Part shown: positions 1 to 8,314 of the stretch, in pieces
How the letters are laid out: every line of letters starts with the position of its first letter
Numbering within the stretch: the stretch's first letter is position 1
From: Dehalococcoidia bacterium
GTDB taxonomy: Bacteria > Chloroflexota > Dehalococcoidia > UBA3495
Direction of reading: 5' to 3'
DNA length: 43,125 nucleotides
Assembly: GCA_030753265.1 (NCBI GenBank)
Contig: JASMCQ010000096.1
Coordinates: forward strand, 1-43,125
Made by a program: the position numbers and the translations under genes
Notes under the pieces: model-generated
What the model saw: the letters and a program-made list of their open reading frames with translations, nothing else
Told to the model about the DNA's origin: nothing
Databases searched by the model: none

Positions 1-394
1 CGATTTCGTGGAGTTTTGCCGGGAGACTCGCCTCAGCGGAAAACTTCTAGCGGCCAACCCCGTGGTCAAGCACAAGCTGGCCGAACTCAGGCTGGGCATG
101 GACATCTGGGGGCTGCTGTGCTGGAAGGTCGCCTGGATGCAGAGCAGCGGGATCATCCCCAACGCCGATGCCTCCGTGGCCTTCCTTCACGGGAGCGAGG
201 AGCGGCTGCGCTTCGCCCAAGCGGCCATGCAAATCCTCGGCCCCTACGCCACGCTGCGCCACGAGTCGAAGTGGGCGCCCCTGCGGGGGACCATCGAGGG
301 CATTCACCGGGAAAGCATGCACCTCCACGGGGCCGGCACCAACGAGGTCCACCGGAACATCATCGCCCAGCGAGGCCTCGAGATGCCTCGCTAG
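1..394 (+). CDS. Acyl-CoA dehydrogenase, C-terminal part (5' end outside window)
   Basis: The reading frame is open from base 2 to the TAG at 392-394, giving the last ~130 residues of an acyl-CoA dehydrogenase. These FAD enzymes introduce the alpha-beta double bond in acyl-CoA and pass electrons to ETF. The fragment is the helical C-terminal domain. It ends with the family signature GAGTNEVHRNIIAQR close to the C-terminus, which contributes to FAD binding across the dimer interface. A second, unlike acyl-CoA dehydrogenase follows 144 bp downstream on the same strand, so the two may form a heteromeric enzyme of the kind known for actinobacterial FadE pairs (inference). The real start lies outside the window, so length and catalytic base cannot be judged. 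Confidence 0.9.
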   Translation, partial: DFVEFCRETRLSGKLLAANPVVKHKLAELRLGMDIWGLLCWKVAWMQSSGIIPNADASVAFLHGSEERLRFAQAAMQILGPYATLRHESKWAPLRGTIEGIHRESMHLHGAGTNEVHRNIIAQRGLEMPR

Positions 395-467
395 CCCAGC
401 CTTCGGTTTCGAAGGGTCTGGCCGCCTCCACCGGCATCCGCCGATGCGGGCCACGAAAACCAGCATC

Positions 468-520
468 ACGGCTCTCGTCCATCCTTCTCCCGCTGGGGGA
501 GGGGTTGGGGGTGAGGGCCC
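468..520. repeat. Intergenic repeat-like segment with CTCCC/GGGAG hairpin
   Basis: The gap between the two acyl-CoA dehydrogenase genes contains a C-rich then G-rich segment (CTTCTCCCGCTGGGGGAGG followed by GGTTGGGGGTGAGGGC). It can fold as a short CTCCC/GGGAG hairpin. Segments of this look are common dispersed repeats in many bacterial genomes. Only one copy is seen here, so the call rests on resemblance. Confidence 0.35.
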
Positions 521-538
521 TATTTTCGGAGCAAAAAC

Positions 539-1681
539 ATGGACTTGGGGCTGAGCGAGCAGCAGGAAATTCTAAAGCGGACGGCCCGGGAGTTCCTGGA
601 AGCTGAGTGTCCCACCTCCCTGGTCAGGGAGCTGGAGTACAGCGAGCAGGGGTATTCACCGGAGCTGTGGAAGAAGATGGCGCACCTGGGGTGGCTGGGG
701 CAGGCTTTCCCTCCGGAGTACGGCGGCGAGGGCGCAAGCCTGATCGACCAGGTGGTTCTCTTCGAGGAGATGGGGCGGGCCTTGCTGCCCGGTCCCCTGC
801 TGCCCTCCGCCGTGCTATCCGGCCAGGCCCTGGTGCGTGCCGGCAGCGAAAACCAGAAGGCAGGCCTGCTTACAGGAACGGCCCGTGGCGAGACAATCGT
901 TACGGCCCCCTTGCCCGAGCCGGAGACCGGCCCCGGCGAGGGCGGCCTGGGCCTCGCCGCCGCCGATGGCGGCTACCTGCTCAATGGCGCTCTGCTCTTC
1001 GTTCCCTACGCCCACGTGGCCAACTACGTGCTCTGCGCCGCAAGCTCCAACGGAGACGGCCGTGCGACGGAGGACTCCCGAGCACCCGGAGTCACCCTGC
1101 TTCTGGTGGACACCGGGAGCCCCGGGGTGACGGTCAACCTCATGGAGTCGGTGGCCGGTTACAAGCAGCACGAAGTACTGTTCCAAGACGTTAGGGTGCC
1201 CGGAGATCGCGTCCTGGGCCAGGCGGGCCGGGGAGAGTCCCCCCTGGCGTCAGCCCGGGAGTGGGCCACGGTGGTCCAATGCGCCGAGATGGTGGGCCGC
1301 GCTCAGAAAATCCTGGAGATGGTGGTGGAGTATTCGAAAAACCGGGTCCAGTTCGGCCGTCCCATCGGTGCCTTCCAGGCGGTGCAACACCGATGCGCCG
1401 ACCTGAAGTTGGCGGTGGACGGCGCCCAACTGGTGACTCACCGGGCGGCGTCGAAGGTGGCGCAGGGGTTTCCTTGCCCCGAGGACATCGCCATGGCCAA
1501 AGCCGCCGCCGGGGCCCTCAGCCGCCTGGCCGTAACCGCCGGGCACACCATCTTCGCCGGGATCGCCTTCACTCTGGACCACGATATGCAGCTATACACC
1601 CAAAGGTCCAAGCTGGCCGAGGCAAACCTGGGCGACACGGACTTTCACCTGGACCGGCTGGGAGACCAAATGGGGCTCTAA
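539..1681 (+). CDS. Acyl-CoA dehydrogenase family protein (380 aa)
   Basis: A full-length acyl-CoA dehydrogenase: N-terminal helical domain (about residues 1-110), central beta domain (about 115-225) and C-terminal helical domain. The C-terminal domain contains the typical NRVQFGRPIGAFQAVQH stretch (about residues 269-285). ATG 539 is preceded by CGGAG at a normal distance. The C-terminus has HDMQLYTQRSKLAE in place of the GTNE-type FAD loop of the upstream gene. This is typical of the smaller partner in heteromeric FadE enzymes, so I infer a two-subunit dehydrogenase with the preceding gene. The next genes are CoA-transferases, so the substrate is probably a CoA-activated organic acid. The acyl chain acted on cannot be read from sequence. 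Confidence 0.9.
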   Translation: MDLGLSEQQEILKRTAREFLEAECPTSLVRELEYSEQGYSPELWKKMAHLGWLGQAFPPEYGGEGASLIDQVVLFEEMGRALLPGPLLPSAVLSGQALVRAGSENQKAGLLTGTARGETIVTAPLPEPETGPGEGGLGLAAADGGYLLNGALLFVPYAHVANYVLCAASSNGDGRATEDSRAPGVTLLLVDTGSPGVTVNLMESVAGYKQHEVLFQDVRVPGDRVLGQAGRGESPLASAREWATVVQCAEMVGRAQKILEMVVEYSKNRVQFGRPIGAFQAVQHRCADLKLAVDGAQLVTHRAASKVAQGFPCPEDIAMAKAAAGALSRLAVTAGHTIFAGIAFTLDHDMQLYTQRSKLAEANLGDTDFHLDRLGDQMGL

Positions 1682-1764
1682 GGGAGCTTGTTCAGCCCTA
1701 TCAAACCCTCTAAGCGGACTACCGGGCAACGGCGCTAACCCCGTGGACCGGACGAAGGGGCACT

Positions 1765-2964
1765 ATGAATCAAGGTGCGTTAGACGACATCAAGGTCCTG
1801 GAATTGGGCACCCAGGTCTCCGCCCCGTACTGCGCCAAGCTGTTGGCCGATTATGGGGCCGAAGTCATCAAGGTAGAACCCCCAGGCGAGGGGGACCCGG
1901 CCCGGCGGGCGGGCCCCTTCCCCGCAGACGTTCCCCACCGGGAGAAAAGCGGCCTCTTCCTGCACTTGAACGCGAACAAGAAGGGTATCACCCTCAACCT
2001 CCAGTGCCGCGATGGGGCCGGTCTACTCAAGGAACTGGTCCGCGAGGCCGACATCCTGGTGGAGAATTTCCACCCCTCCTTTTTGCCGTCGCTGGGCCTT
2101 GGCTACCAGGACCTGGAGGCGGTGAATCCTCGGCTGGTGATGACCTCCATCACTCCTTTTGGGCTCACCGGCCCGTACCGGGACCACCTGGCGACGGAGA
2201 TAGGCGTCTTCGCCATGAGCGGGAGGATGCACATTCACGGCCAGGCGGATCGGGAGCCCCTGCGGTATGCGCCGGACTCGGCATGGTATCAGGCCGGGGC
2301 CACCGCCGCCATCTCGACCATGGGGGCCTTCCTGGCCAGCCGGGCCTCGGGCGTCGGCCAGCAGGTGGATGTGTCCGCCATGGAAACCCTGGTGGGCAAC
2401 GTGGACAACCGGCCCCTCTTTTACGCCTACTCCGGGATCAAGTCGGAGAGGGGCAACTGGCCCGGCGGATATCCCCAGGGGGCCTACCCCTGCGAAGACG
2501 GCTACGTTGCGTTCGGGATTGGCACCAGCATGTTTTTTGGCCGCCTCTGCAGGGCCATGGGCCGCCCCGACATCTTGGAAGACCCGAGGTTCGCCACCCC
2601 GGACGCGCGGTCCGAGCACCAGGGGGAGTTCGAGGAGGTCCTTCTGGGCTGGACCATGACCCTCACCAAGCGAGAACTCTTTCGGATCTGCCAGGATGCC
2701 GGGGTGCTTTGCGCGCCGCTTCTGGGCCCTGATGAGCTGCTGAGCGACCCGCAGCTAACGGAGCGGCAGTACTTCGTGGAGGTGGAACATCCCCAGGCCG
2801 GCAGGCTAACCCAAACCGGGCCCGCTTTCAAGATGACGAAGACACCTCCGGAGATGCGGAGCGCCGCACCAATGTTGGGAGAGCACAATGTTGAGGTCTA
2901 CCGCGACACATTGGGTTACTCTCCGCAAGACTTGGTCCAGCTCCGGTCCGCCGGAGTGATTTAG
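1765..2964 (+). CDS. Family III CoA-transferase (CaiB/BaiF), 'SAPYC' type (399 aa)
   Basis: CaiB/BaiF-type CoA-transferases move CoA between carboxylic acids through an aspartyl-CoA thioester. Visible family features are the N-terminal VLELGTQVSAPYCAKLLADYGAEVIKVE nucleotide-fold region (about residues 10-37), the NANKKGITLNL strand and the GVGQQVDVS motif near residue 200. By alignment within this window, the catalytic Asp is D171 in APDSAW. It closely resembles the gene at 27841-29058, including PFPADVPHREKSGLF against PFPGDIPHPEKSGLF. The next gene is a CoA-transferase of a different subtype, and the same two subtypes occur together again at 26648-29058. I therefore infer a two-subunit enzyme, as known for BbsEF and SmtAB. 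ATG 1765 follows a GGGGC-rich leader without a strong Shine-Dalgarno. Confidence 0.92.
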   Translation: MNQGALDDIKVLELGTQVSAPYCAKLLADYGAEVIKVEPPGEGDPARRAGPFPADVPHREKSGLFLHLNANKKGITLNLQCRDGAGLLKELVREADILVENFHPSFLPSLGLGYQDLEAVNPRLVMTSITPFGLTGPYRDHLATEIGVFAMSGRMHIHGQADREPLRYAPDSAWYQAGATAAISTMGAFLASRASGVGQQVDVSAMETLVGNVDNRPLFYAYSGIKSERGNWPGGYPQGAYPCEDGYVAFGIGTSMFFGRLCRAMGRPDILEDPRFATPDARSEHQGEFEEVLLGWTMTLTKRELFRICQDAGVLCAPLLGPDELLSDPQLTERQYFVEVEHPQAGRLTQTGPAFKMTKTPPEMRSAAPMLGEHNVEVYRDTLGYSPQDLVQLRSAGVI

Positions 2965-3008
2965 GGCCTTCGCTCGAAAGGGCGGCAGGTTATCGGACGT
3001 TATCCAGT

Positions 3009-3174
3009 CCAGTATCTCGTAAATGGCTTGATGTTCGTCCGTATTCCCGGCGAGGGCCGGGACCCAGCCAACACTTTTCTGGATTCCGGCCCTCGCCGGA
3101 AAGACGAGCGTGGGGGGAGGGGGAAGGTCGCAAGATTTCGCCGATGTACAGCTATCTACAAGATAGTACACTAG
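3009..3174. repeat. MITE-like element family A, copy 1
   Basis: About 166 bp between the two CoA-transferase genes. The left end reads CAGTATCTCGTAAATGGCTT. The right end, read on the other strand, is CTAGTGTACTATCTTGTAGA followed by TAGCT, giving imperfect terminal inverted repeats of about 20 bp. The interior holds an inverted pair of GGCGAGGGCCGG-type arms. The same ends recur at 14966, 31882 and 36845. No coding sequence is present, so it is non-autonomous if mobile. It separates the two genes of CoA-transferase pair 1, whereas pair 2 has an 8-bp gap. Confidence 0.7.
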
Positions 3175-3199
3175 GGCGTGATCCAGGACGTGATCCAAA

Positions 3200-4453
3200 A
3201 TGAAGCTGCCGTTGGAAGGAATAACGGTCATTGACGTTGCCGAGGTGTGGGCCGGCCCCATGGGCGCTTCACTTCTGGGGGACCTGGGCGCCACGGTAAT
3301 CAAGGTCGAGTCGTTCCCCCGCACCGCCCACACCAGGCGGCCCGGCTCCGCCATGGCCAAGGGCTACACCAACAACGACCCGTGGGCTCCTCGTCCTTGG
3401 GAGCGCTCGGCCACCCACAACATGGCGAACCGCAACAAGTACGGCGTCACCCTCAACCTGACCCATCCGGCGGGACTGAAGACGTTCAAACGCCTGGCGG
3501 AGCTGGCCGATGTCCTCGTCGAGGCCTTCTCGGCGGGAACAGCGGAAAAGCTAGGAATCCACTACGAGGCGATGAAGGAAATCAAGCCGGACCTCATCAT
3601 GGCATCCATGCCCGGCTGGGGGGTGCAAGGACCGTACCAGGGCTACGTGAGCCTGGGAAGCGGCCTGGACGGGTTCAGCGGCCACTACGCCCTCAGGGGC
3701 TACCCCGACAACGACCCCAGCATGACACCGGTGGTGAACCATTGCGACGCCATCGGAGCAATCACCCTGTCTTTCGCGGTCCTGGTTGCCATCCACCACC
3801 GGAACCGGACCGGTGAAGGACAGTGGATCGACATCTCCCAGGTGGAGGGCTTCTTGCCCCACCTGGGCCGGCCGCTGATGGACTACGTGATGAACGGCCG
3901 GCAACCGGGGCCCATTGGCAACCGGGACCATTATATGGCGCCCCACGGTTGCTACCGCTGCCGGGGAGAAGATAACTGGGTGGTTATCACCGTGTCGTCC
4001 GACCAGGAATGGGGGGCCCTCCGCGGGGCGATGGGCGACCCGGAGTGGGCCGGGGAGGCGGATTTCGCCGGCTCGCTGGATCGGCACGAGAATCAGGACC
4101 GGCTGGATGCCTTGATCCAGGAGTGGACCCAGGGGCTGAACAAGAAAGAGATCATGGAGCTGTTGCAGAGGGTAGGAGTGCCCGCTCAGGCGGTGCTGAA
4201 CGACGAGGACCTGTACGCCGACCCCCACCTGGGGGCCAGGGGTTTCTTCCAACGGGCGGGGCATCCAACCATCGGCGAGTACAGTTACCCCGGCTATCTC
4301 TGGAAGCTCGGCAAATCGCCCCAGCCTGCGTACCGGCCAGCCAACGGCCTGGGTGAGCACAACGCGTTCGTGTACGGCCACCTGCTCGGGATGAGCGACG
4401 ATGAGATTCGGCGCCTGGAAGAGCAGAGCATCATCGGCGACCAGCTCCTTTAG
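3200..4453 (+). CDS. Family III CoA-transferase (CaiB/BaiF), 'YMAPHG' type (417 aa)
   Basis: A second CaiB/BaiF family member, clearly different from the preceding gene. It carries the N-terminal GDLGATVIKVES region, NRNKYGVTLNL, the likely catalytic Asp D183 in HCDAIGA, and RTGEGQWIDIS near residue 205. A diagnostic segment, GNRDHYMAPHGCYRCRGED at about residues 236-254, is shared in form with the gene at 26648-27832 (GNKDEYMAPHAAYECRGHD). It is absent from the SAPYC-type genes. ATG 3200 is chosen because the family N-terminus begins there; the Shine-Dalgarno (AGGA) is weak. A family A repeat lies just upstream. Acid donor and acceptor are unknown. Confidence 0.9.
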   Translation: MKLPLEGITVIDVAEVWAGPMGASLLGDLGATVIKVESFPRTAHTRRPGSAMAKGYTNNDPWAPRPWERSATHNMANRNKYGVTLNLTHPAGLKTFKRLAELADVLVEAFSAGTAEKLGIHYEAMKEIKPDLIMASMPGWGVQGPYQGYVSLGSGLDGFSGHYALRGYPDNDPSMTPVVNHCDAIGAITLSFAVLVAIHHRNRTGEGQWIDISQVEGFLPHLGRPLMDYVMNGRQPGPIGNRDHYMAPHGCYRCRGEDNWVVITVSSDQEWGALRGAMGDPEWAGEADFAGSLDRHENQDRLDALIQEWTQGLNKKEIMELLQRVGVPAQAVLNDEDLYADPHLGARGFFQRAGHPTIGEYSYPGYLWKLGKSPQPAYRPANGLGEHNAFVYGHLLGMSDDEIRRLEEQSIIGDQLL

Positions 4454-4619
4454 GCGGCCCGGCGGCCACCGGTTAACGGTCACCAGAACCGGAAATGAGG
4501 GGCCCTGGTCCACGGGCGCCCGGCAGCGGGAGACGGGGTCATACGCGTCGCTTCCGGGAAGATGGACCAGGGAACCGGGGATTCTGAGCGGATCCGGCAA
4601 CTCCAATGAAGGCCACTTA

Positions 4620-4770
4620 GGTCCTTCGACAAGCTCAGGACGAACGGCTTTTCTCCATTAGGGCGGCTTTAGGGCGGCTTTTTTCGTTTCAGCGCAGCTT
4701 TTCCCGTTCCAGTGGGCCTATCCCGTTCTAGTGCGGCTTCTCCCCGTTCGTGGTGAGCCTGTCGAACCAC
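4620..4770. repeat. Composite inverted-arm repeat family B, locus 1
   Basis: In a 474-bp gap without genes. The left arm CCTTCGACAAGCTCAGGACG (about 4622-4641) and the right arm CGTTCGTGGTGAGCCTGTCG (about 4745-4764) are near reverse complements. Between them are degenerate units of about 19-24 bp, each beginning TTC and ending CCCG (for example TTCTAGTGCGGCTTCTCCCC). Loci 2 and 3 (7246, 33165) have the same plan in the opposite orientation: one arm always ends in the AGGAC variant and the other in the ACCAC variant. The rest of the gap (4454-4619) shows nothing recognisable. Confidence 0.65.
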
Positions 4771-4861
4771 TGCGGCCGGTGGTTCAGTACGGTGCCCGCA
4801 GCCCAGAATCGATGCTGCAGTCAGGCAATGAAGGGCGCCCCTGGTTGCCGGGGACGCCCCA

Positions 4862-4890
4862 TTGTACAAGCGGGGGCAACCCAATATAAT
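4862..4890 (+). promoter_or_regulatory. Putative sigma-70-type promoter of the RraA-like gene
   Basis: TTGTAC (4862-4867), a 17-bp spacer, then a perfect TATAAT (4885-4890), placing transcription start near 4897, about 30 bp before ATG 4928. Only three of six -35 positions match. The spacing and perfect -10 still make it credible. It also argues against the TTG at 4862 as a translation start. Confidence 0.5.
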
Positions 4891-4927
4891 TATCCCGGCA
4901 GCAGCATTCCAGGCACGAGGAGCCCCG

Positions 4928-5653
4928 ATGACCAGCTTGCCCCCCATCTCACCCGAAACTCTGATATCCCTTGGCCGGATTCCAACCCAGACCCTGATCG
5001 ACGCGCTGTGGGTCAAGGGCTGGCCGATGAGCTTCATCCACGGAGCAAAGCCTTTGCAACTGGGCCAACAAATGGCCGGGCGGGCCGTGACCCTCCGGTT
5101 CGTCCCCCACCGTCCGGACCTGGCCGAAGACAAACCCAAGGGGGAACTGTCCGCGGAATACGTCGCCTTCGAGCTGTGCGGGCCGGACGAGGTGGTGGTG
5201 ATCGATGCCATGGGCTGGCAATACAGCTCCATTGGCGGCGACATCAAGTTCATGCGGCTGATGCAGCGGGAGGTCGGGGGCCTGGTGTCCGACGGCGCGG
5301 TGCGGGACAGCGTGGCTCTCAAGGAGTACGGTTTCCCCGTCTACTCGGCGGCCACCACCGCCAAGCAGGGACCCGCCGAGTTCTGGCCCTGGCAGGTGAA
5401 CGACGCCATCCAGTGCGGAGGTGTGCTGGTGCGCCCCGGCGACGCCGTGGTGGGCGACGACGACGGTGCGGTGGTGGTGCCTCGCTCGATGGTGGACCAG
5501 GTCATTGAAATCGCCCGGGAGCGGGAAGAGGTCGAGGAGGTGGTCAAGGCCCAGTTGGAGATAGAGCGGTGCTCACCGGGGAAGTACTACCCATTCAACG
5601 ACCGCACCTGGAAGCTGTTCGAGGAGAAGACCGGCAAGAAGCGCCGGCTCTAG
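4928..5653 (+). CDS. RraA-like protein / 4-hydroxy-4-methyl-2-oxoglutarate aldolase family (241 aa)
   Basis: Belongs to the RraA fold family, which includes HMG/CHA aldolases that split 4-hydroxy-4-methyl-2-oxoglutarate or 4-carboxy-4-hydroxy-2-oxoadipate to pyruvate. It also includes regulators of RNase E. The conserved core is VGGLVSDGAVRDS (residues about 116-128), with R126 and D127 as the usual substrate- and metal-binding pair. A GVLVRPGDAVVGDDDGAVVVP segment follows at about residues 166-186. ATG 4928 is supported by the preceding GAGGAG and by the promoter at 4862-4890. In this catabolic setting, next to an HpaI-type aldolase at 7440, aldolase activity is more likely than RNase E control, but this is inference. 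Confidence 0.85.
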   Translation: MTSLPPISPETLISLGRIPTQTLIDALWVKGWPMSFIHGAKPLQLGQQMAGRAVTLRFVPHRPDLAEDKPKGELSAEYVAFELCGPDEVVVIDAMGWQYSSIGGDIKFMRLMQREVGGLVSDGAVRDSVALKEYGFPVYSAATTAKQGPAEFWPWQVNDAIQCGGVLVRPGDAVVGDDDGAVVVPRSMVDQVIEIAREREEVEEVVKAQLEIERCSPGKYYPFNDRTWKLFEEKTGKKRRL

Positions 5654-5793
5654 GCCTTCTGCTATCTTTGTGGTAAGCGGGACCTCGCCAGAGCCCGTCC
5701 GGCGGTCATCGGCCGCGATTGGCCGCCCGCGAAATCCGTTTGAATGTGAGTTAGCGTAGGTTGTTGTTGCAAGGATTCCCATGGGGAGCAGTA

Positions 5794-7062
5794 ATGGGAA
5801 AACGAAAATTCACCGGCTCGGCCCCGATAAGACACTGGCCGGTTGTCGTGGCGGTCGTCGTCCTCAGCCTGATCCTGGCCTCCTGCGGCGGGTCCGGGAC
5901 GGCAACGCCGGTGGCAGATGCCGTCTTAGCCGATATTTCTTCCACTAGTTCGCCGGACACCCTCGGCCCACTGTCCATCGAGTCGTTGGACGCGGACGCA
6001 ATCGTGGCGGCCCAAGAAGAGGTGATGGTCCGCATCTATGAAAACGTGCTCCCCTCGATAGTCCGTATTACGGTGAGGCAGCGCGTCGACGGAAGTCCGG
6101 ACTCCCGCGGGCTCCCGGATGTCCCGGGCTTTCGCTTCCCCGATCTCCCGGAAGATTTCTTCGAACGTGGCGAAGGGTCCGGGTTTGTATGGGATGAAGA
6201 AGGCCACATCGTGACCAACAATCACGTTATCCAGGATGCCGACCGGGTAACGGTGATCTTCGCCGACCGCACGGAGATTGAGGCCCGGGTCTTGGGCACC
6301 GACCCCGACTCCGACCTGGCGGTACTGGAATTGGATGAATCGAAAGACGACGCCCGCCCGGTGACCCTGGGCGACAGCGATGCCCTCCGGGTCGGCCAGA
6401 TGGCGGTGGCCATCGGCAATCCCTTCGGCCAAGAGTTCACCATGACCTCCGGCATCATCAGCGCCCTGGGACGCACCATCCGCAGCGGCAGCAGCTCTTT
6501 TACAACCCCCGAGGTGGTCCAGACCGATGCCCCCATTAACCCGGGTAACTCGGGGGGACCGTTGCTCGACCGCAAGGGCCGGGTGATCGCGGTAACCACC
6601 CAGATCATCAGCCGCAGCGGCGTCAGTGCCGGCATCGGGCTTTCCGTTCCCATCAACGCGGCTAAACAGGTTATCCCAGCGCTCATCGAGGATGGTAGCT
6701 ACGAATATTCCTGGCTGGGCATCACCGGAATCACTCTTCGTCCCGAGGTGGCCGAGCGGATGGACCTGCCCCGAGAGACCGGGGGCGTTCTGGTGATTCA
6801 GGTCGCCGACGACAGCCCGGCAGAACGGGCCGGCCTGAACGGTAGCGACTCCACGGTCTCCATCGAAGGCGTGCCGTATCCGGTGGGCGGGGACATTATC
6901 GTGGCAATAGAAGGCACCGCCCTCCCGCTGATGAGTGACCTGATCGCCTTCTTGACCGGCAACACCCGGCCCGGTGACAAAGTGGTCCTGGACATCATCC
7001 GTGACGGGGACCAGCGGGAGCAGCTTGACGTGACCCTGGGCAAACGGCCCGACTCCGGTTAG
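5794..7062 (+). CDS. HtrA/Do-like trypsin-type serine protease with PDZ domain, lipoprotein (422 aa)
   Basis: An envelope quality-control protease of the HtrA/DegP type. A hydrophobic N-terminal segment (residues 15-29) ends in the lipobox LILASC, so C31 is probably lipidated and the protein anchored outside the cytoplasmic membrane. A low-complexity linker leads to a trypsin-fold domain with the complete triad: H144 (TNNHVI), D174 (DSDLAVLE) and S253 (GNSGGPL). A single PDZ domain occupies about residues 320-415, with GVLVIQVADDSPAERAGL. ATG 5794 is preferred over the upstream TTG 5761 because GGGGAG lies 5 bases before it and the signal sequence then has a normal length. It stands alone, so a housekeeping stress role is likely. 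Confidence 0.92.
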   Translation: MGKRKFTGSAPIRHWPVVVAVVVLSLILASCGGSGTATPVADAVLADISSTSSPDTLGPLSIESLDADAIVAAQEEVMVRIYENVLPSIVRITVRQRVDGSPDSRGLPDVPGFRFPDLPEDFFERGEGSGFVWDEEGHIVTNNHVIQDADRVTVIFADRTEIEARVLGTDPDSDLAVLELDESKDDARPVTLGDSDALRVGQMAVAIGNPFGQEFTMTSGIISALGRTIRSGSSSFTTPEVVQTDAPINPGNSGGPLLDRKGRVIAVTTQIISRSGVSAGIGLSVPINAAKQVIPALIEDGSYEYSWLGITGITLRPEVAERMDLPRETGGVLVIQVADDSPAERAGLNGSDSTVSIEGVPYPVGGDIIVAIEGTALPLMSDLIAFLTGNTRPGDKVVLDIIRDGDQREQLDVTLGKRPDSG

Positions 7063-7245
7063 CGGCACGCCGGCGCGCCGTCCGTCGCTACAGCGGCCCG
7101 GCCGGCGCGGTGCGAAAGCCGAATCGGCGAATGTCAATCTTCGTCGGGTTCGGCGAGTCCATGGTCGAGCGCCGGCTTGAGGGTGATGGCCCTCGTCAGA
7201 TTTGTTGCGCGGAACCATTAAAGGATTGTCCGACAACCAGTTGCC

Positions 7246-7367
7246 GTGGTTCGACAAGCTCACCACGAACGGGAAATATCCGCACGAACGAGGAATTACT
7301 CGGACGAATGGGGACATATTCATGCGATCGGGGAGAAATCCGTTCGTCCTGAGCTTGTCGAAGGACC
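7246..7367. repeat. Composite inverted-arm repeat family B, locus 2
   Basis: Main content of the 377-bp gap 7063-7439. The left arm GTGGTTCGACAAGCTCACCA begins at 7246. The right arm CCGTTCGTCCTGAGCTTGTC begins at 7340 and is its near reverse complement. Between them lie about four imperfect units of 19-21 bp starting ACGAAC, ACGAAC, ACGAAT and CGATCG (roughly 7266-7340). The plan matches locus 3. The segment 7063-7245 has only GC-rich inverted runs and no gene. Confidence 0.65.
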
Positions 7368-7439
7368 AACAGGGGCCTCTATTAGTATTGTCGGGTCGGT
7401 CCCGCGTCAGGACTTGAAGAATCAAGGGGGAAGGTTAGT

Positions 7440-8240
7440 ATGCGAGAGAACCGGGTCAAGAGGGTAATACGTGAGGGGGGGCTGGCCATAGCCAGCCACA
7501 TCGGATTTTCCGATCCCGCGGTGGTGGAGATCATCGCGCTGGCGGGGTTCGATGCCGCGTTCATCGACATGGAGCACAGCAGTTTCGATCTGCAGCTGGT
7601 GGCGGAAATGATACGGGTGGCGGACCTGGCGGGAATTACCTCGGTCGTTCGGGTGCCCGACAACGACGCCAAGCTTATCCTGCGGATCCTGGAGATGGGC
7701 GCTCAGGGCATCCAGATTCCCCACGTCGCGGGGGTCGAAGGCGCCAAGCGGGCCGTTCAGGCGGTCCGCTACCCTCCGGTGGGAGACCGGGGAGGAGCGG
7801 GCAGCACCAGAGCCGCCGGCTATGGCTCGGTGCCGTGGAAGGACCACATGCGGACCTCCAACGATGAGATACTGTTGGTCGTGATGACCGAGGATCAGCA
7901 GGGTTTCGACGAGATCGAAGCCATCGCCGGCGTTGAGGGCGTCGACCTTATCGCCCTGGGCCCCACGGACATTTCGTCGGCGCTGGGATTTACCGATCCC
8001 GGTGACCCCAGGCTGCGGCAGGCCGTCGAGGACATGGCCGCCAGGGTCAAGAAGGTCGGCAAGGCGAAGTTGTACATCCCGGTGTACCATTCAGCCCTCT
8101 ACCTGACGCCCCAAGATCTGATACAGATGGGGGTCAGCTACACGTCCGTGGCGCCGGCGCCGCCCATCATCGTCTTGAAATCCCTTCAGGAATCGGCCAA
8201 GCGCATCCGGGAGGCGACACCCCAGAAGGCTGGGGCGTAA
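7440..8240 (+). CDS. HpcH/HpaI family aldolase/citrate lyase (266 aa)
   Basis: A class II pyruvate aldolase of the HpaI type, which reversibly cleaves 4-hydroxy-2-oxo acids to pyruvate and an aldehyde. The conserved residues are all visible: H46 in DMEHSSFD (catalytic), R71 in VVRVPD, E151 in VVMTED and D177 in GPTDISSALG. The last two are the expected divalent-metal ligands. Length and order match HpaI/GarL relatives. ATG 7440 follows AAGGGGGAAGG. The gene stands alone on the plus strand, downstream of a family B repeat, and is convergent with the CoxM-type gene. The aldehyde specificity is not readable from sequence. Confidence 0.9.
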   Translation: MRENRVKRVIREGGLAIASHIGFSDPAVVEIIALAGFDAAFIDMEHSSFDLQLVAEMIRVADLAGITSVVRVPDNDAKLILRILEMGAQGIQIPHVAGVEGAKRAVQAVRYPPVGDRGGAGSTRAAGYGSVPWKDHMRTSNDEILLVVMTEDQQGFDEIEAIAGVEGVDLIALGPTDISSALGFTDPGDPRLRQAVEDMAARVKKVGKAKLYIPVYHSALYLTPQDLIQMGVSYTSVAPAPPIIVLKSLQESAKRIREATPQKAGA

Positions 8241-8249
8241 ACGGGCAGC

Positions 8250-8312
8250 GGGGACGCTCCCGGCCTTCGCCGGGATGACGGACCGGATATCAAGCCGTTT
8301 ACGAAACGATAG
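8250..8312. repeat. MITE-like element family A, partial copy 5
   Basis: Between the HpaI and CoxM stop codons is one half of a family A element in the same orientation as copy 4. It contains GGCCTTCGCCGGGATGACGG, then GGATATCAAGCCGTTTACGA, which matches the end of the element at 36970-37005. The other half is missing. It sits between convergent genes and could affect transcript ends. Confidence 0.55.
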
Positions 8313-8314
8313 GC

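Noticed and set aside
5926..7425. 499-codon open frame on the minus strand opposite the HtrA-like gene
   Set aside because: Mirror frame of a GC-rich real gene with an intact catalytic triad; no Shine-Dalgarno and no family pattern. Similar long antisense frames at 3551-4606, 26633-27622 and 32233-33273 were rejected for the same reason.
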